Assembly (NCBI GenBank): GCA_038363925.1
Contig: JAQQWL010000016.1
Coordinates: 1,054,001 to 1,118,000, forward strand
DNA length: 64,000 bases
Source of the DNA: Apiospora phragmitis
Lineage: Eukaryota; Ascomycota; Sordariomycetes; Amphisphaeriales; Apiosporaceae
Direction of reading: 5' to 3'
Made by a program: the position numbers and the translations under genes. Position 1 is the first letter of the stretch. Each line of letters opens with the position of its first letter. Of this stretch, positions 36,151 through 46,761 are shown in pieces. The notes beneath the pieces were generated by a model. It worked only from the letters and a program-made list of their open reading frames with translations, had not been told where the DNA came from and searched no databases.

Positions 36151-37761
36151 TCAGACGGCAGCCATGTATCTGAACGGTTGGTAGCTCTCTTTCAACAGCT
36201 CGGGTTTTCGAGCTTCAATATCTAGTATCATCTGCCCAAAGAGTCCATTGGCCCAAGTAAACCTAATCATTTCATAATTAGCGCGGTTCTGTTGTGATAT
36301 AAACCTGATGTTGCCTACCATTGCCTGGACCACTTCTTAGCGTCGAAGGCATTGATGCTCTCGTGTATCAGCCCCAGCCCAGCGGTGCTCGACAATATCA
36401 TCTTCATGTTCGTCCTAATCTCGATATCATCGTCCGTCGTCATAATCCTCATGATCACGGACATGGGCCACGTGGCTCCTGGCTGCACATGGGGACTGCC
36501 GATTCCGCTGATGACGGGCCCCTGGCACCAGAACGGATTCGACCGACTCAGAATGAGACTCCGCGTATTCTGGTAAATCTCGTCGTTCTTGTCCAGATAC
36601 CCCAGGAAGGGTGCCGATAGGAGTGAAGGCACATTCGCATCGTCCATCAGATTCTGCCCGCCGTAGCCATCCACCTCGTATGCAAAGACCCTCTTCCCGC
36701 TCGGGGCCTTCACGGTGCCCACGTCTTGATGGCCTCGCGGATTTCCGAAGCCATGTCGCGCATCTCCGTTGCCAAGCCCGCAGGCGCATTTGGCAGCCTC
36801 TCCATGATGTTGGCGTTGGACTCGAGGTATACGGCCATCATCATGTTGGCAGGGATGCTGAAGTCGTAGGTGGCGGCGTCGTCGCTGGGCCGGAAAGGCG
36901 AACGTAGCAGGCCCGTGTAATTGACCGGATTACCGATGCCGTGATTGCCCAGAGTGCCCGACCCCGTCATAGTCTGGCTTTGAAATGTATACTCCGGCAC
37001 GACCCACTCGCCGTCCGGGCCATAAGTGGGCTGTTTCAAGGCTTTAGAAGCCGACATTATAGACTGTATCGCATATATCCACTGGAACTTGCCAAAGAAG
37101 TCCACATCGCCCGTGGCCGTGTAGTAGTCGTGGCCAATCTGCAGGAAGGCAGCGAAGTCGTCCAGCTCGAAGTTGCAAGTAAACACGAGATTCTTATCGT
37201 AGGGCGGTGTTACTGAGTACGGGTGGTTATTGATCTCCACCGTCATGCCGCTCTCGGGTGGAGGATGGAAGGCATTGCAATATGGCGAAATGACGAGGAA
37301 GCGCGCCTGCATGTTGAGAACGCCGCGAAAGATGGAAGCGATGTCATCGGTAGTATTTTTCATGGCCGACTTGTAGGGTGCGATCTGATCCGCGCTGTCT
37401 CTGATCCACATGGCATTAATGTCACCCGTGATCACGAAGCATAGCTCCTCTGCCGTATTGTTGGCTGCCGCGCCGCGCCATTTGATAGCCGTATCCAACG
37501 TGTTCGGGAAGGTGTTCTCGAATAGGCGGTACAGATCCGGATCGTAGATCTTGTCCTTCAAGCGCACGATAATCTCTTCGACGCCGGAGGAGTTGAAGGT
37601 CCGGCAGGCGGGATCGGGTCGCTGATAGGAGAGGGCATAGGCGCCTGTAGACAGGGGCTCGTGACGCTGCTGGGAATGAGTGCTATAGTTGGGACACCGC
37701 CTACAGTAACGCCGAGCAGCAGCGCAGCTGCCACTGCTCGAGTGGCCCCGCGCATCAACAT
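36151..37761 (-). CDS. Secreted GH125 exo-alpha-1,6-mannosidase, frame broken twice
   Basis: GH125 enzymes remove terminal alpha-1,6-linked mannose from mannans and N-glycans without a metal. The ATG at 37761 opens a hydrophobic signal peptide (AVAAALLLGVTVGG). The mature region begins CPNYSTHSQQRHEP, then YQRPDPACRTFNSSGVEEII, ENTFPNTLDTAIKWRG, the family motif TGDINAMWIRDSADQIAPYK, and later FAYEVDGYGG, NPFWCQGPVISG and GLIHESI. A GT-AG intron (36263-36318) joins RQW to FTWANGLFGQMI. The frame changes twice: between signal peptide and mature part (about 37694-37735), and at AIKTW/GTVKAP, where CCC at 36718-36720 would need one more base. With both repaired the protein is 518 aa, normal for the family. 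The strong preservation on both sides suggests assembly errors, but a recent pseudogene cannot be excluded. Confidence 0.85.
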
Positions 37762-39687
37762 GGCGATGTTGGAATATGGAAAAGGACGACAGAAAGCAAC
37801 GCGAAGCTCCAATGCCTCCAGTGTAATGTATCAACTTAACATCACCAATCGCGCGAGAAACCGAGGAAAAGGAAACATAACCAGCTGAGTAGCGTACGGG
37901 GCCACTATGCTAGTAATTACGGAGGAATAAAATGGGACGCTGTGAAACAAATATATGACCTTGACAAGCCATCAACCAAACTTTGGACGGCATCCCTCCA
38001 TCTCTCCTGGCGAAATGGAATGTGTATGAATAGTCGCTCTTGCAACCCCAAACTGCCTCTTCCAGACCGTTCGAAGCCACGGGCCAGATTGCTTGCAAGC
38101 TTGGCCATGAGGCATTGGGAACCGGGAAAGTATGCACCGGAGTGGAATTGACTTGGCATCCGCCCGATGGGGAAATTGCGGAAGAGACAGATTTTGGACG
38201 CCATTGTGGTTTGTATTTTCTATGGGGCAATTGGCAACTGTCACTACATAGTCAGCCCTACAAACTACGGCGACGTGGTAGGGTGCCTCCAAGAGTTGCT
38301 GCAATTCTCTCAAGGCGCTCGGGCAATGATGATGGATATAAATTCAACTTGAGACTCAGAAACTTCGTGGTTTTTTTGACCATTCAGCTGACCGATCGCA
38401 TGCAATCAGTCGCCTACCTTTGTGTAGCCATCGTGAAAGTGTCGCTACAGCCTAGCTGGAAAGTTTCCCTTTGTATACGCAGTTTAGCGTATATTGGATA
38501 TTGATATGTCGGAAGGGCGGCTGTCCAGACTCCAGCCATTCATTAGGGGCACCGTCCAAACAGCACACTACCTTGAGGTTCATCGTCCTCTTGCCTCACC
38601 ATTAGCATGATCGACCAACGGGTATGTATTCATGCTGATTCTATAGTGATGCCCAAAATACGACCATCTCCCGCCAGCAAATGTGACTTATAACGAATGA
38701 GAAGAAAGAACACGATGACGTATATGTTACCGGGCGCATGTATGTTCGCGTTCAATCCTCCGGGGCAGATGCATTGCCGGAGATTCCGTTGGGATCGGAG
38801 AATCAGACATGTCGTCGACTTGTGTCATACGATCAACATATGGATTCTAACTTACCAGACGAGCTGATGTGGTGGAAGCTTCTAGAAGCTTCCACGGTCC
38901 TGGAGTGAACAAAGGAGGGCGATCTGTCGGAAAACGTCTCTGCTCAATACGGCCTTATTGGGCGGATTGGCAAGGCTTTCAATGCTGAAAGCACCGGCAC
39001 TAATAATGATATCACCTCAGCGTTGCGAACGGAACGACAAGGAAGACCGATAAGATATCCAATTTGATGACTAGGAACGGCGGGGATATAAGCCATCACC
39101 CCGCAATCAATCGGCACTTTGGAGTTTTGACTGCATTCGGCCAGAGTTGAGACAGAACCGCGAATACTTTTCGAGAAACACCTCGAAAATAGAAGCAAGA
39201 TCGACTACTTTCTACATGCACTGATCTATCCAGATCCATCAAGCGTGCTCTTCCACTCCTCCTGCGACGACCGCCGTACCGGAACCACATTGGGCGCCAC
39301 TGCTGGCGAATTGAAGCAACGCCTGACCAGAACCTTCTATCCCACCCTTAACTGGGGACACCGGGGGGCCTAGCACGAGCCAAGCTTCAGGTCATTGGGT
39401 CAACTCAACACCTTATTCCCAAGATCCCCGAGCTGCTTCATTGGATTTCTGCAACTTGATTCTCTTTTTCTGTTGCGGTCAAGCAATCCCGATTTACAGG
39501 AAGAAGCTTCCGTTTCTGCAGTTGCCTCTATCTTTTGTCATTCGTTCCTTGCAGAAGCTTTCCCTTTTGCACTTCACTTTGCAACCAAACGACTCGCCAC
39601 AAACCTCATATATCAATACTGTACCCCATACGCACCTACACATCCATTGCTTAGCACTCCCTCACCTCAACCACTCACACCGACACC
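37762..39687. other. Intergenic, divergent region between GH125 and Hsp40 genes, 1.9 kb
   Basis: Must hold the promoters of the leftward GH125 gene and the rightward Hsp40 gene. Contains the perfect heat-shock element listed next, and paired GAA/TTC half-sites at 39170-39177 (TTCgaGAA), 39330-39337 (GAAccTTC) and 39503-39510 (GAAgcTTC). No gene is seen. Confidence 0.6.
38872..38895. promoter_or_regulatory. Perfect four-unit heat-shock element
   Basis: The core reads GAAgcTTCtaGAAgcTTC (38875-38892): four alternating nGAAn units with exact 2-bp spacing, inside a 24-bp perfect palindrome. This is the canonical binding array of heat-shock factor Hsf1. It lies about 0.8 kb upstream of the Hsp40 start codon, and weaker GAA/TTC pairs lie closer to the gene. 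The motif is seen directly; control of the Hsp40 gene is inferred. Confidence 0.75.
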
Positions 39688-41109
39688 ATGGTGAAAGAGA
39701 CAAAACTCTACGACCAGCTGGGCGTCAAACCCGACGCCTCACAAGACGAAATCAAGAAGGGATATCGGTAAGTTCACTTCGCCATCATATTGTTCTTCAC
39801 CCCTCGTCTCGGCATCTAGCCGTTCCCCACCTTGGAACGGGCCAAGATGGATGGATCTCTTGTCTTGTTGCGTACTCCCGCTCCTGTCTGCAAAGGCTGC
39901 CGTCGAGTTACCTAGCATCACTTTCGCAATAATTGAGCTCAATTGCCTTTTGCAAGCAAGTACTAACAACATTCTCTTAACAGAAAGGCCGCGCTGAAAT
40001 GGCATCCCGACAAGAACAAGGACAACCCGGCCGCTGGCGAGAAGTTCAAAGAATGCTCCCAAGCCTATGAGATTCTTTCCGACCCCGAGAAGCGCCAAGT
40101 CTACGATCAGTATGGCCTCGAGTTTCTCTTACGCGGTGGTGGATCAGCACCTCCGTCTGGAGAGAATCCCTTCGCCGGGGCAGGTGGTGGTGGCATGCCC
40201 GGTGGTTTTGAGAACTTCAACTTTGGCGGTATGCCCGGCGGAGGTGGTGGTGGCACCAGAACCTACCACTTCAGCACCAACGGAGGTGGCGGCGGTCCCG
40301 GCTTCAACTTCAGCAACCCGAACAACATCTTTGCCGAATTCATGCGCAGTGCTGGCGGCGGCGGAGGCGGTGGTTTCGACGATGATGACTTTGCTGATAT
40401 CTTGGGCGGCATGCCACGAGGAGGGGGTGGCCGCTCAAGTCGCATGCGTGGCGGTTTTCCCCAGGATGGCTTCCGGAGTAGCGCACGTGAGGCCACGCCC
40501 GAGGTGACTACAGTGGAGCGCGCATTGCCGCTGACCCTGGAGGAGCTTTACAACGGCGTGACCAAGAAGATGAAGATCAAGCGCAAGACCTTCGATGACA
40601 GCGGCAAACGGACCACTAGTGACCAGGTCCTCGAGGTGCCCATCAAGCCTGGTCTGAAGAAGGGCAGCAAAATCAAGTTCAAGGGCGTTGGCGACCAAGA
40701 GGAGGGCGGCAAGCAAGATCTTCACTTTATCGTGGAAGAGGTAAGAGCCCCTGACAGCTCCTAATGTGCTTTACAATCATGCTGGATGGAGTACGCTTAC
40801 TAACACAAAATCTAGAAAACTCACCCTCTCTATGCTCGTGATGGCGACGACTTGACTCACACCGTTGACCTTAGTCTCAAGGAAGCTTTGACTGGCTGGA
40901 AACGTCTGGTTACGACGATCGATGGCCGACAGATTACTGTTGAAAAATCCGGACCTACGCAGCCCGGCAGTTCGGACACGTACCCCAACCAAGGCATGCC
41001 CATCTCCAAGAAGCCCGGTGAGCGGGGCAACTTCATCATCAAGTACAACGTCAAATTCCCCACGAGCTTAACTGCCCAACAAAAGGCGCAGCTCAAGGAA
41101 ATCCTATAA
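39688..41109 (+). CDS. sis1: Type II (class B) J-domain chaperone, Sis1/DNAJB1-like
   Basis: Hsp40 co-chaperone that stimulates Hsp70 ATPase and delivers unfolded clients in cytosol and nucleus. Model: join(39688..39767,39984..40740,40816..41109), 376 aa. The J domain covers residues 4-70 with HPD at 34-36. A long Gly/Phe region follows (about residues 80-175, with several poly-Gly runs), then two beta-rich client-binding domains starting near [20 protein letters not shown] and ending in [20 protein letters not shown]. The zinc-finger repeats of type I DnaJ are absent, which defines the class. Both introns have GTAAG donors; the first is 216 nt. The start ATG is in context ACACCATGG. A perfect heat-shock element upstream fits heat induction. 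Confidence 0.95.
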
Positions 41110-42169
41110 AATTCTCGTTGTTTCCGTCTACGCAGTATTATAACCAGCTGCTGTGTGGACTATTTGGCGTTTTGTTTTTGCGGAAAGGGTCCCCGAAGAG
41201 GGCATGGCGTTGGATGGAATATCAACCTGCGTTTGATTATGGCGTTTGTCCTTATACATTTCTCTTTTTCTACACGACGAAACGAATACATGAGAAAAAG
41301 AAGCAGCAGGAAGTCCAATCGGGCCTGAAGCAGAAGGGCCCCGTTTGCCGAGCTAGCTTCGTTTCTATACCGAAGCAAGGTGGACTGATACGGGCTGAGA
41401 GAGCAGGCGCGACATGGTTTGAGGGAGGCTTCTTTGTCCGACCTAGCCGAGGAGTGCGTGCCACGCGTTTTAAGAGAGAGATGAGCAGACATGATATGTA
41501 GCCATGAGGGTGCGTTCTATTTGCATAACTACCGTACATATCACCGCCGCGAGGATCGCGGCCTCATAATGAAAATAGTCGACTTCTGACGCTACGAAAT
41601 TTCCATTAATGATTATGTGTGGTTTGAGACGAGTGAGAAGGTCAAGACTGAGAGTGTCCGAAGAAGCAACCCGCAGGACAATAATAGATGGGACTCAACT
41701 CAAACGAAAAGTTGGCTTGTACATACATTTTATAAACATTTTTACTATTATCAATATGTGCTGTATGCACTGTCTACTACTAATAAGTATCGACTGTCGG
41801 GGATTGACTATATCATAATCCCTTCTCCATCCGCCCGGACTTTGAGAATCCGAATGTCGGATGAATGCGGCCCCTCCCAACTTCCGTCGTTCGTTCGACG
41901 GTATTTGACGAACCCCGAGCGAGTGTCAAAATTGCGTGTACCTATCCAATGTACCTTAACTCTTGGAAAGCAATATAGTAACAGTGCGAAGTCTGTGAAA
42001 TAAACATAAACATTTGCCATAAGTCGTAAGCGGCTGCTGTATGCCGCGGGCGAACGCAACATGAGACATGCAGCTCGTCTTTGAATTGTGCGGACGTTAC
42101 TCCCTGCCCCCTTTCTTCAGTTTGCTTGATATATATATTGGGTGTGCAACACCTAGCATGGATTTGGCT
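41110..42169. other. Intergenic, convergent 3' flanks, 1.1 kb
   Basis: 3' ends of the Hsp40 and DUF2434 genes meet here. Short frames on both strands are not supported as genes. Confidence 0.5.
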
Positions 42170-43885
42170 TTACACGTCCAGCATACTCTTGATTTGCTGG
42201 GGAGGCGCATTTAGCGAAGTGCCGGAAGCCGTACTATTGCTCCGTTCGCTGGTGCCGGGTCTGGGTGCGTGAAGTCCTCCTGCGCCCGACTCTCCTTCTC
42301 CGGCCCTTCCCCGGCCCGTCGCCCCTTGGGCGTCATTAAAACGGGGAGGCGGTGGCGCAGCGTTCGGGAACAGTAGGCCCGCGGCTGCCTGCATGGCTCT
42401 CTCATTTCTCCGGTTGGCGCTCTTGCCGCTATACGGTGGTTCGTAGGGCGGCGGGGCCGTGGACGTCCGCATGCTGCTCGCGATCGAGTTGGCCCGGCGG
42501 ATCTCGTTCATCTCGATAGGCGCGACCCCTGCTGCTCTTTCCCTCTCGGCCGCAGCCTGCGCCTGGTCACTTTCGCGAGCCCGCGTCTCGGCGGCCAGCT
42601 CCACGTTACGAGCGGTGGCCGCGCCGCCGCCGACCTCGCGCACGTTGCGCATGAGGCGGTCGCGCATGCCTTCAACGGGCATGTCGCCGTTGACGCGGCG
42701 CCACCACGCGGGCTTCTTGACAATACCCAGGTCGCGGTCGATGGCGTCGCCGCGCTGGCGGCGCTGCTGGATTAGGTTCTTGTCCTCGTTGGGCCGCAGG
42801 AAGCCCGAAATGATCTGGACCCAGAGGATGAGGAAGGTGGGCAAGTACCCGCCGACGTACATGGCGATGACGTTAGTCTCGACCTTTTGCGGGGAAAGCC
42901 AGAACTCCCAGGCGCAGAGCCCTTGGTAGGCGACCACGGCCAGTGCGAGCGGCAGCAGCAGAACGAAGCGGAAGGGCATATACCCCAGGAAGCCGATGGC
43001 GCGGTTAAAGAGACCACGGTTCCGAGGCTCATAGTGGCGGATCGAGTGCCACATCGAGGTCATGATGGTCAGCCAGCAGAGGAGGAGGCAGAAGGTCGCG
43101 ATCTTGAAGCGGATATCTGTCGCCGAGGGCTCCGCAATCAGCCTGGTCTGGTCGGGATCACGCTGCTTCTCGATGTTTCCCCAGTTGCGCGGGATGACCA
43201 AGAAGAAGTTGATCCAGAGCCAGAAGTAGAAGAACAGCGGCAGCCAGAACTCGAACATGCCTCTCTTATCCGTCTGCTGCAGGACAAACGGGTTCGGGTC
43301 GATAAACTGCCTCTCCATCCAGCTTCCCCAGTGGCGCACTGCCTCCCATACCAAAGCCATGGCCCCGAGCTGCATCAGATACCAGAAAAAGTTGTTGAGG
43401 ACGATGGGAATCTCGGGGAGGTAGAATCGATCGACGTCGACACCGGTGAACAGGCCAATGACGGCGGCGCCGCACACGAACAAGCCCCAGTACCACTGCC
43501 ATCTTCTGCCTAGCGGATAGAACCTCTTGGTGGCCGGGAGGTATCGTTTGCCGTGTTTGGTCAGGTTGATGCAGATGAACACGAGCGAGATGGCATAGAG
43601 GATGGCGAAAGCGATGCCAACGCCACCACGGACGCCGACAGGGTCAATAGCCGAATAGCACGAGGTCGAGTTGATAAAAGTGCCGTTGGGGTATAGCAGC
43701 GTGGGAGGGTATGGGCCAAAGGTCAAGATGCACTTGGTGCCGTTGGAGAGGGTGTTGTTGCTGTAGAGGGTATAATTCCAATGCTCGAGAAGCGTGAGGT
43801 TGAAATGGACGTTCCCGAAGACTGTGTCGGTCGCATTGTCGCCTGCCGGCCACGACATAATGTCGCGCACATCGATGATGGGCAT
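42170..43885 (-). CDS. DUF2434-family multi-pass membrane protein
   Basis: Fungal membrane protein of unknown function, assigned to DUF2434. Single exon, 571 aa, ATG at 43885. The N-terminal 80 residues look lumenal or extracellular, with many N-x-S/T sites (NATD, NLTL, NYTL, NNTL, NGTK, NGTF, NSTS), and contain the family segment LTFGPYPPTLLYPNGTFINS. At least seven hydrophobic helices follow, from GIAFAILYAISLVFICINL to YLPTFLILWVQIISGFL. The middle region includes RHWGSWMERQFIDPNPF. The last 190 residues are hydrophilic, Arg/Ala/Pro-rich and probably cytosolic and disordered. No catalytic motif is visible. It shares no obvious pathway with its neighbours. Confidence 0.75.
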   Translation of the reverse strand: MPIIDVRDIMSWPAGDNATDTVFGNVHFNLTLLEHWNYTLYSNNTLSNGTKCILTFGPYPPTLLYPNGTFINSTSCYSAIDPVGVRGGVGIAFAILYAISLVFICINLTKHGKRYLPATKRFYPLGRRWQWYWGLFVCGAAVIGLFTGVDVDRFYLPEIPIVLNNFFWYLMQLGAMALVWEAVRHWGSWMERQFIDPNPFVLQQTDKRGMFEFWLPLFFYFWLWINFFLVIPRNWGNIEKQRDPDQTRLIAEPSATDIRFKIATFCLLLCWLTIMTSMWHSIRHYEPRNRGLFNRAIGFLGYMPFRFVLLLPLALAVVAYQGLCAWEFWLSPQKVETNVIAMYVGGYLPTFLILWVQIISGFLRPNEDKNLIQQRRQRGDAIDRDLGIVKKPAWWRRVNGDMPVEGMRDRLMRNVREVGGGAATARNVELAAETRARESDQAQAAAERERAAGVAPIEMNEIRRANSIASSMRTSTAPPPYEPPYSGKSANRRNERAMQAAAGLLFPNAAPPPPRFNDAQGATGRGRAGEGESGAGGLHAPRPGTSERSNSTASGTSLNAPPQQIKSMLDV

Positions 43886-44746
43886 GGTGGAATTAAATTG
43901 CTCGGAGGCTGCTTATGGGAGTCGTCGTTCTTTTTTTGCTATCCAAGTATGCTGCTGTCTGATATCTTTAAAGGCGGACGGAAGCTTTGGCTGATGCAAC
44001 ACACCGAACTTTAGCGCGCGACACTAAGTAAGTAAGTGCCTAAGGTATCACCGTTGGCAGTGTGCAAATGGAGGAACAAGGCACTGGGAGCAGTCCAATA
44101 TCAAATGTCAATTAAGCATTCAATATGCAGGCGGAATGGCAATCGGCACGGACGCACGAAGGTGAAATCCAGAATCCAAAAGGATGTCAAGGTTAGGTAG
44201 GTGCTTGGGGGTTGGAGCAGCCATGGCACCAACTTTTGGACTTTTGTTGGCTCTGCGCTCTGAGCGATCATCGATTTCTCTCGCTCGCCATTACTCGCCC
44301 TGTCCGAGATGCCGGCAGCAGCGGGAAGATGCTGCCCACCGTAAACTGCATGCACACTAGTTTGCGTTAATCACTGTAGCAATGGGCTCGTTAGTTCGGC
44401 AAAATCGCTCACTGCGAAGGATAAAAATGAGCCAAGCTCGACTCAGATTGGCCGCTCTGGCTGCTGATCGGAGCTGACGGGGTGGGGAGGATGACAGGCA
44501 AACAAAACAAAAGCACCCCAAGTTGGGTCTGTGCTATCCCCGCCACGTCTCCGCAGTGGGCAGTCAATAAATCGTGGAATGACGTCTCACTGTGGGACTT
44601 CTGGCGTGCTTGGCTGCTTTTTCCATTATTTTGAGCCTCAAGTCAAGTCTGGCTTGGCTGTCTGGTCTGATATGATATGTGCACTTATCTGCTATTCTCA
44701 TTCTCATTCTCTACATACACTGAAGGACTGAAGTCCAAAGACACAG
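43886..44746. other. Intergenic, 0.9 kb
   Basis: Promoter side of the DUF2434 gene and 3' flank of rit1; both genes run leftward. Nothing further is recognised. Confidence 0.5.
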
Positions 44747-46156
44747 TCAGTTCCATCTCATCAGGAAGCTGTTGACGCTCTGAAGAGTCGCCCGGCTCGG
44801 GGTGGCCTCGGGGAATTGGGTCATCACGCGCCCCAGCTTGACCTTGATGATCGATTTGTTGACAGCTTCCTCGGCGCCTTTCGGGTTCAACCTGCCCTCG
44901 TCATCCAAGACACGACAGAGCAGAGCCAGGGCGATACCGACCGACACATCTTTACCGGTCTCACACCGTATCAGAATATCCGCCCCTGTTGATGATGGTG
45001 TAGATGATGAAGAGTGGAGGTACTGTACCGCGAAGTCGCAAATCTGGGGCAGAGTTGTCCGCAAGTTGCGGCTCGCTATTTTAGTTTGCTTGCCCAAGCC
45101 CACCTCCATGCAGGCCGGGCCCTTCACCCAGTCGCTGGGCTCTGTAGTCTGAGGCACAATCGTGATCGTGCATGTTGTCGTTGGATTGGGGGGTTCTGCT
45201 GCGAGAGCACCCACATATAAGTGATCTGCCAGCTGCTTGGGTGTTGGGCCACCGGCAGTTGCTGCATGCGACGCCACCAACGACTTCACCAGTTCTTGCA
45301 GGTCCGCCTCCGGAGTAGAGAGTAGCAGTTTCTCATTCTGCCAGAACACGACGGGCGTTAATCCCAGAGCCCAGTTCTCCGTATCATCGCCAGCGCCCTG
45401 GATATAGCCGCCTTCGCTCATCTCGCCGCCCTGGACGCGCCGCGAGCTGGTTAGACAGATGACGGGGTGGTAATCCTCAAATATCTCGGCCATATTCTCT
45501 ATTTGCGACTCGCGCGTAAGCCAGAATGGGCGCAGGGGTTTCTTTAGCTGCTTCCTCAGAGATGTCACGTCGACGCTGAGACTTTCCAGTGCCTCCACAA
45601 AGTATGGTATCCTGGCCTGCATCTGGGCGTGTTCCGACTCCGAGACTACGTGGGGCGGCGTGAATAGGTCATGTTTGTCTCCATCTGCCTCGGGGAACAG
45701 AGCACGGTTGAGGACACAACACCACGTAGGTATCGTCTTGCTCAGCGCATCTGGCATGCGTTTCCCCCTCCTTGTCGAATCGACAATGATGCATCCATCG
45801 TTTCTCCCAATAACAGATACCAAATGCAGGTTCAAGCGTCTCGTACTGAAGCTCCATTGCCCCATGTGTCCATCGGTACTTTTGAAGTAGGCGGATCCCG
45901 CCTTGTCGCCGGGCGAGATGTACCAACTGCCACACCTCTCATTGGCCATCAGTGGCCTGCCAAGAGCCTCTGCCGCCTCGGAGACAAAGCGAGCATCCTC
46001 TTTGATGGAACGGAGTCGATTGGTGATAGAAAGATTGGACTTCTTCAGATCTCCCAGGATTCGAGAAAAGTTGTGATTTGCTTGCGGGGAAAATATCAAA
46101 TCCGCCTCAGTGAGAGGAGCGGCCCTTGAAGAGCCTCCGCTGCCTGTCGTAGCCAT
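44747..46156 (-). CDS. rit1: Initiator tRNA 2'-O-ribosyl phosphate transferase Rit1
   Basis: Adds a 2'-O-ribosyl phosphate to A64 of initiator tRNA-Met, which keeps it out of elongation. Single exon, 469 aa, ATG at 46156. The N-terminal Rit1 region includes NRLRSIKEDARFV, the conserved NERCGSWYISPG and AYFKSTDGHMGQWSFSTRRLN (about residues 90-110), GRNDGCIIVDSTRRGKRMPD, and SKTIPTWCCVLNRALF. The C-terminal part has the dual-specificity-phosphatase-like loop IRCETGKDVSVGIALALLC, known from this family. Length and motif order agree with fungal homologues. The first Met is well placed before EADLIFSPQ. No targeting signal is seen, as expected for a cytosolic enzyme. Confidence 0.95.
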   Translation of the reverse strand: MATTGSGGSSRAAPLTEADLIFSPQANHNFSRILGDLKKSNLSITNRLRSIKEDARFVSEAAEALGRPLMANERCGSWYISPGDKAGSAYFKSTDGHMGQWSFSTRRLNLHLVSVIGRNDGCIIVDSTRRGKRMPDALSKTIPTWCCVLNRALFPEADGDKHDLFTPPHVVSESEHAQMQARIPYFVEALESLSVDVTSLRKQLKKPLRPFWLTRESQIENMAEIFEDYHPVICLTSSRRVQGGEMSEGGYIQGAGDDTENWALGLTPVVFWQNEKLLLSTPEADLQELVKSLVASHAATAGGPTPKQLADHLYVGALAAEPPNPTTTCTITIVPQTTEPSDWVKGPACMEVGLGKQTKIASRNLRTTLPQICDFAVQYLHSSSSTPSSTGADILIRCETGKDVSVGIALALLCRVLDDEGRLNPKGAEEAVNKSIIKVKLGRVMTQFPEATPSRATLQSVNSFLMRWN

Positions 46157-46761
46157 TGCAGCTCCAGCTTTCTCCCCCCAGACTGATGGATTCGTCGGTT
46201 GTACTCACTTGCCCTGGCTTTCTAATCAATAGCTGTCCGAGCTAGAGTGTATTGGTTCTGCTGGTGGTTCGCGGTGAGTTGCGATCTTCAGATACCTAGG
46301 TATGTTGTAGGCTTGACGGCGGCAGTGCCGCATGTGAATAGCGCACAAAATGAAGATGGGAGTCTATAAGTATTTGTTGGGCATAAAACCCATCGACCCC
46401 AATGCTGATTGGCTAATGAGAAGGGCAGATGGCTTATTGTGCACCTTGTCTCCACAGTCGTCGAGGCCTATTAACAGGACACTTGCAAACGTACGTTGAC
46501 CATTGTTCTCGATGTCTTCCAGTAATATAAATATTCAAAGATTACATGTAAATCTTAGGCTTGCTTCTACGTTGACCGACCAATACCAACGCCGAGCCCC
46601 CTATTTTCTTCGGAGTAGACGGCACAATCCAATAAACGGTCATTTATATCGCCAATGTGGTGTATTACTACGATTTCATCATTGGATGTTAGTGGCAGCA
46701 GTTCTGCGGCTCGACACCATGATCAAGTACTTATCAGGAAGTCCCGATATCTGTACAACTA
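46157..46761. other. Intergenic, 0.6 kb
   Basis: Promoter side of rit1 and 3' flank of the C69 peptidase gene. No feature is recognised. Confidence 0.5.
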
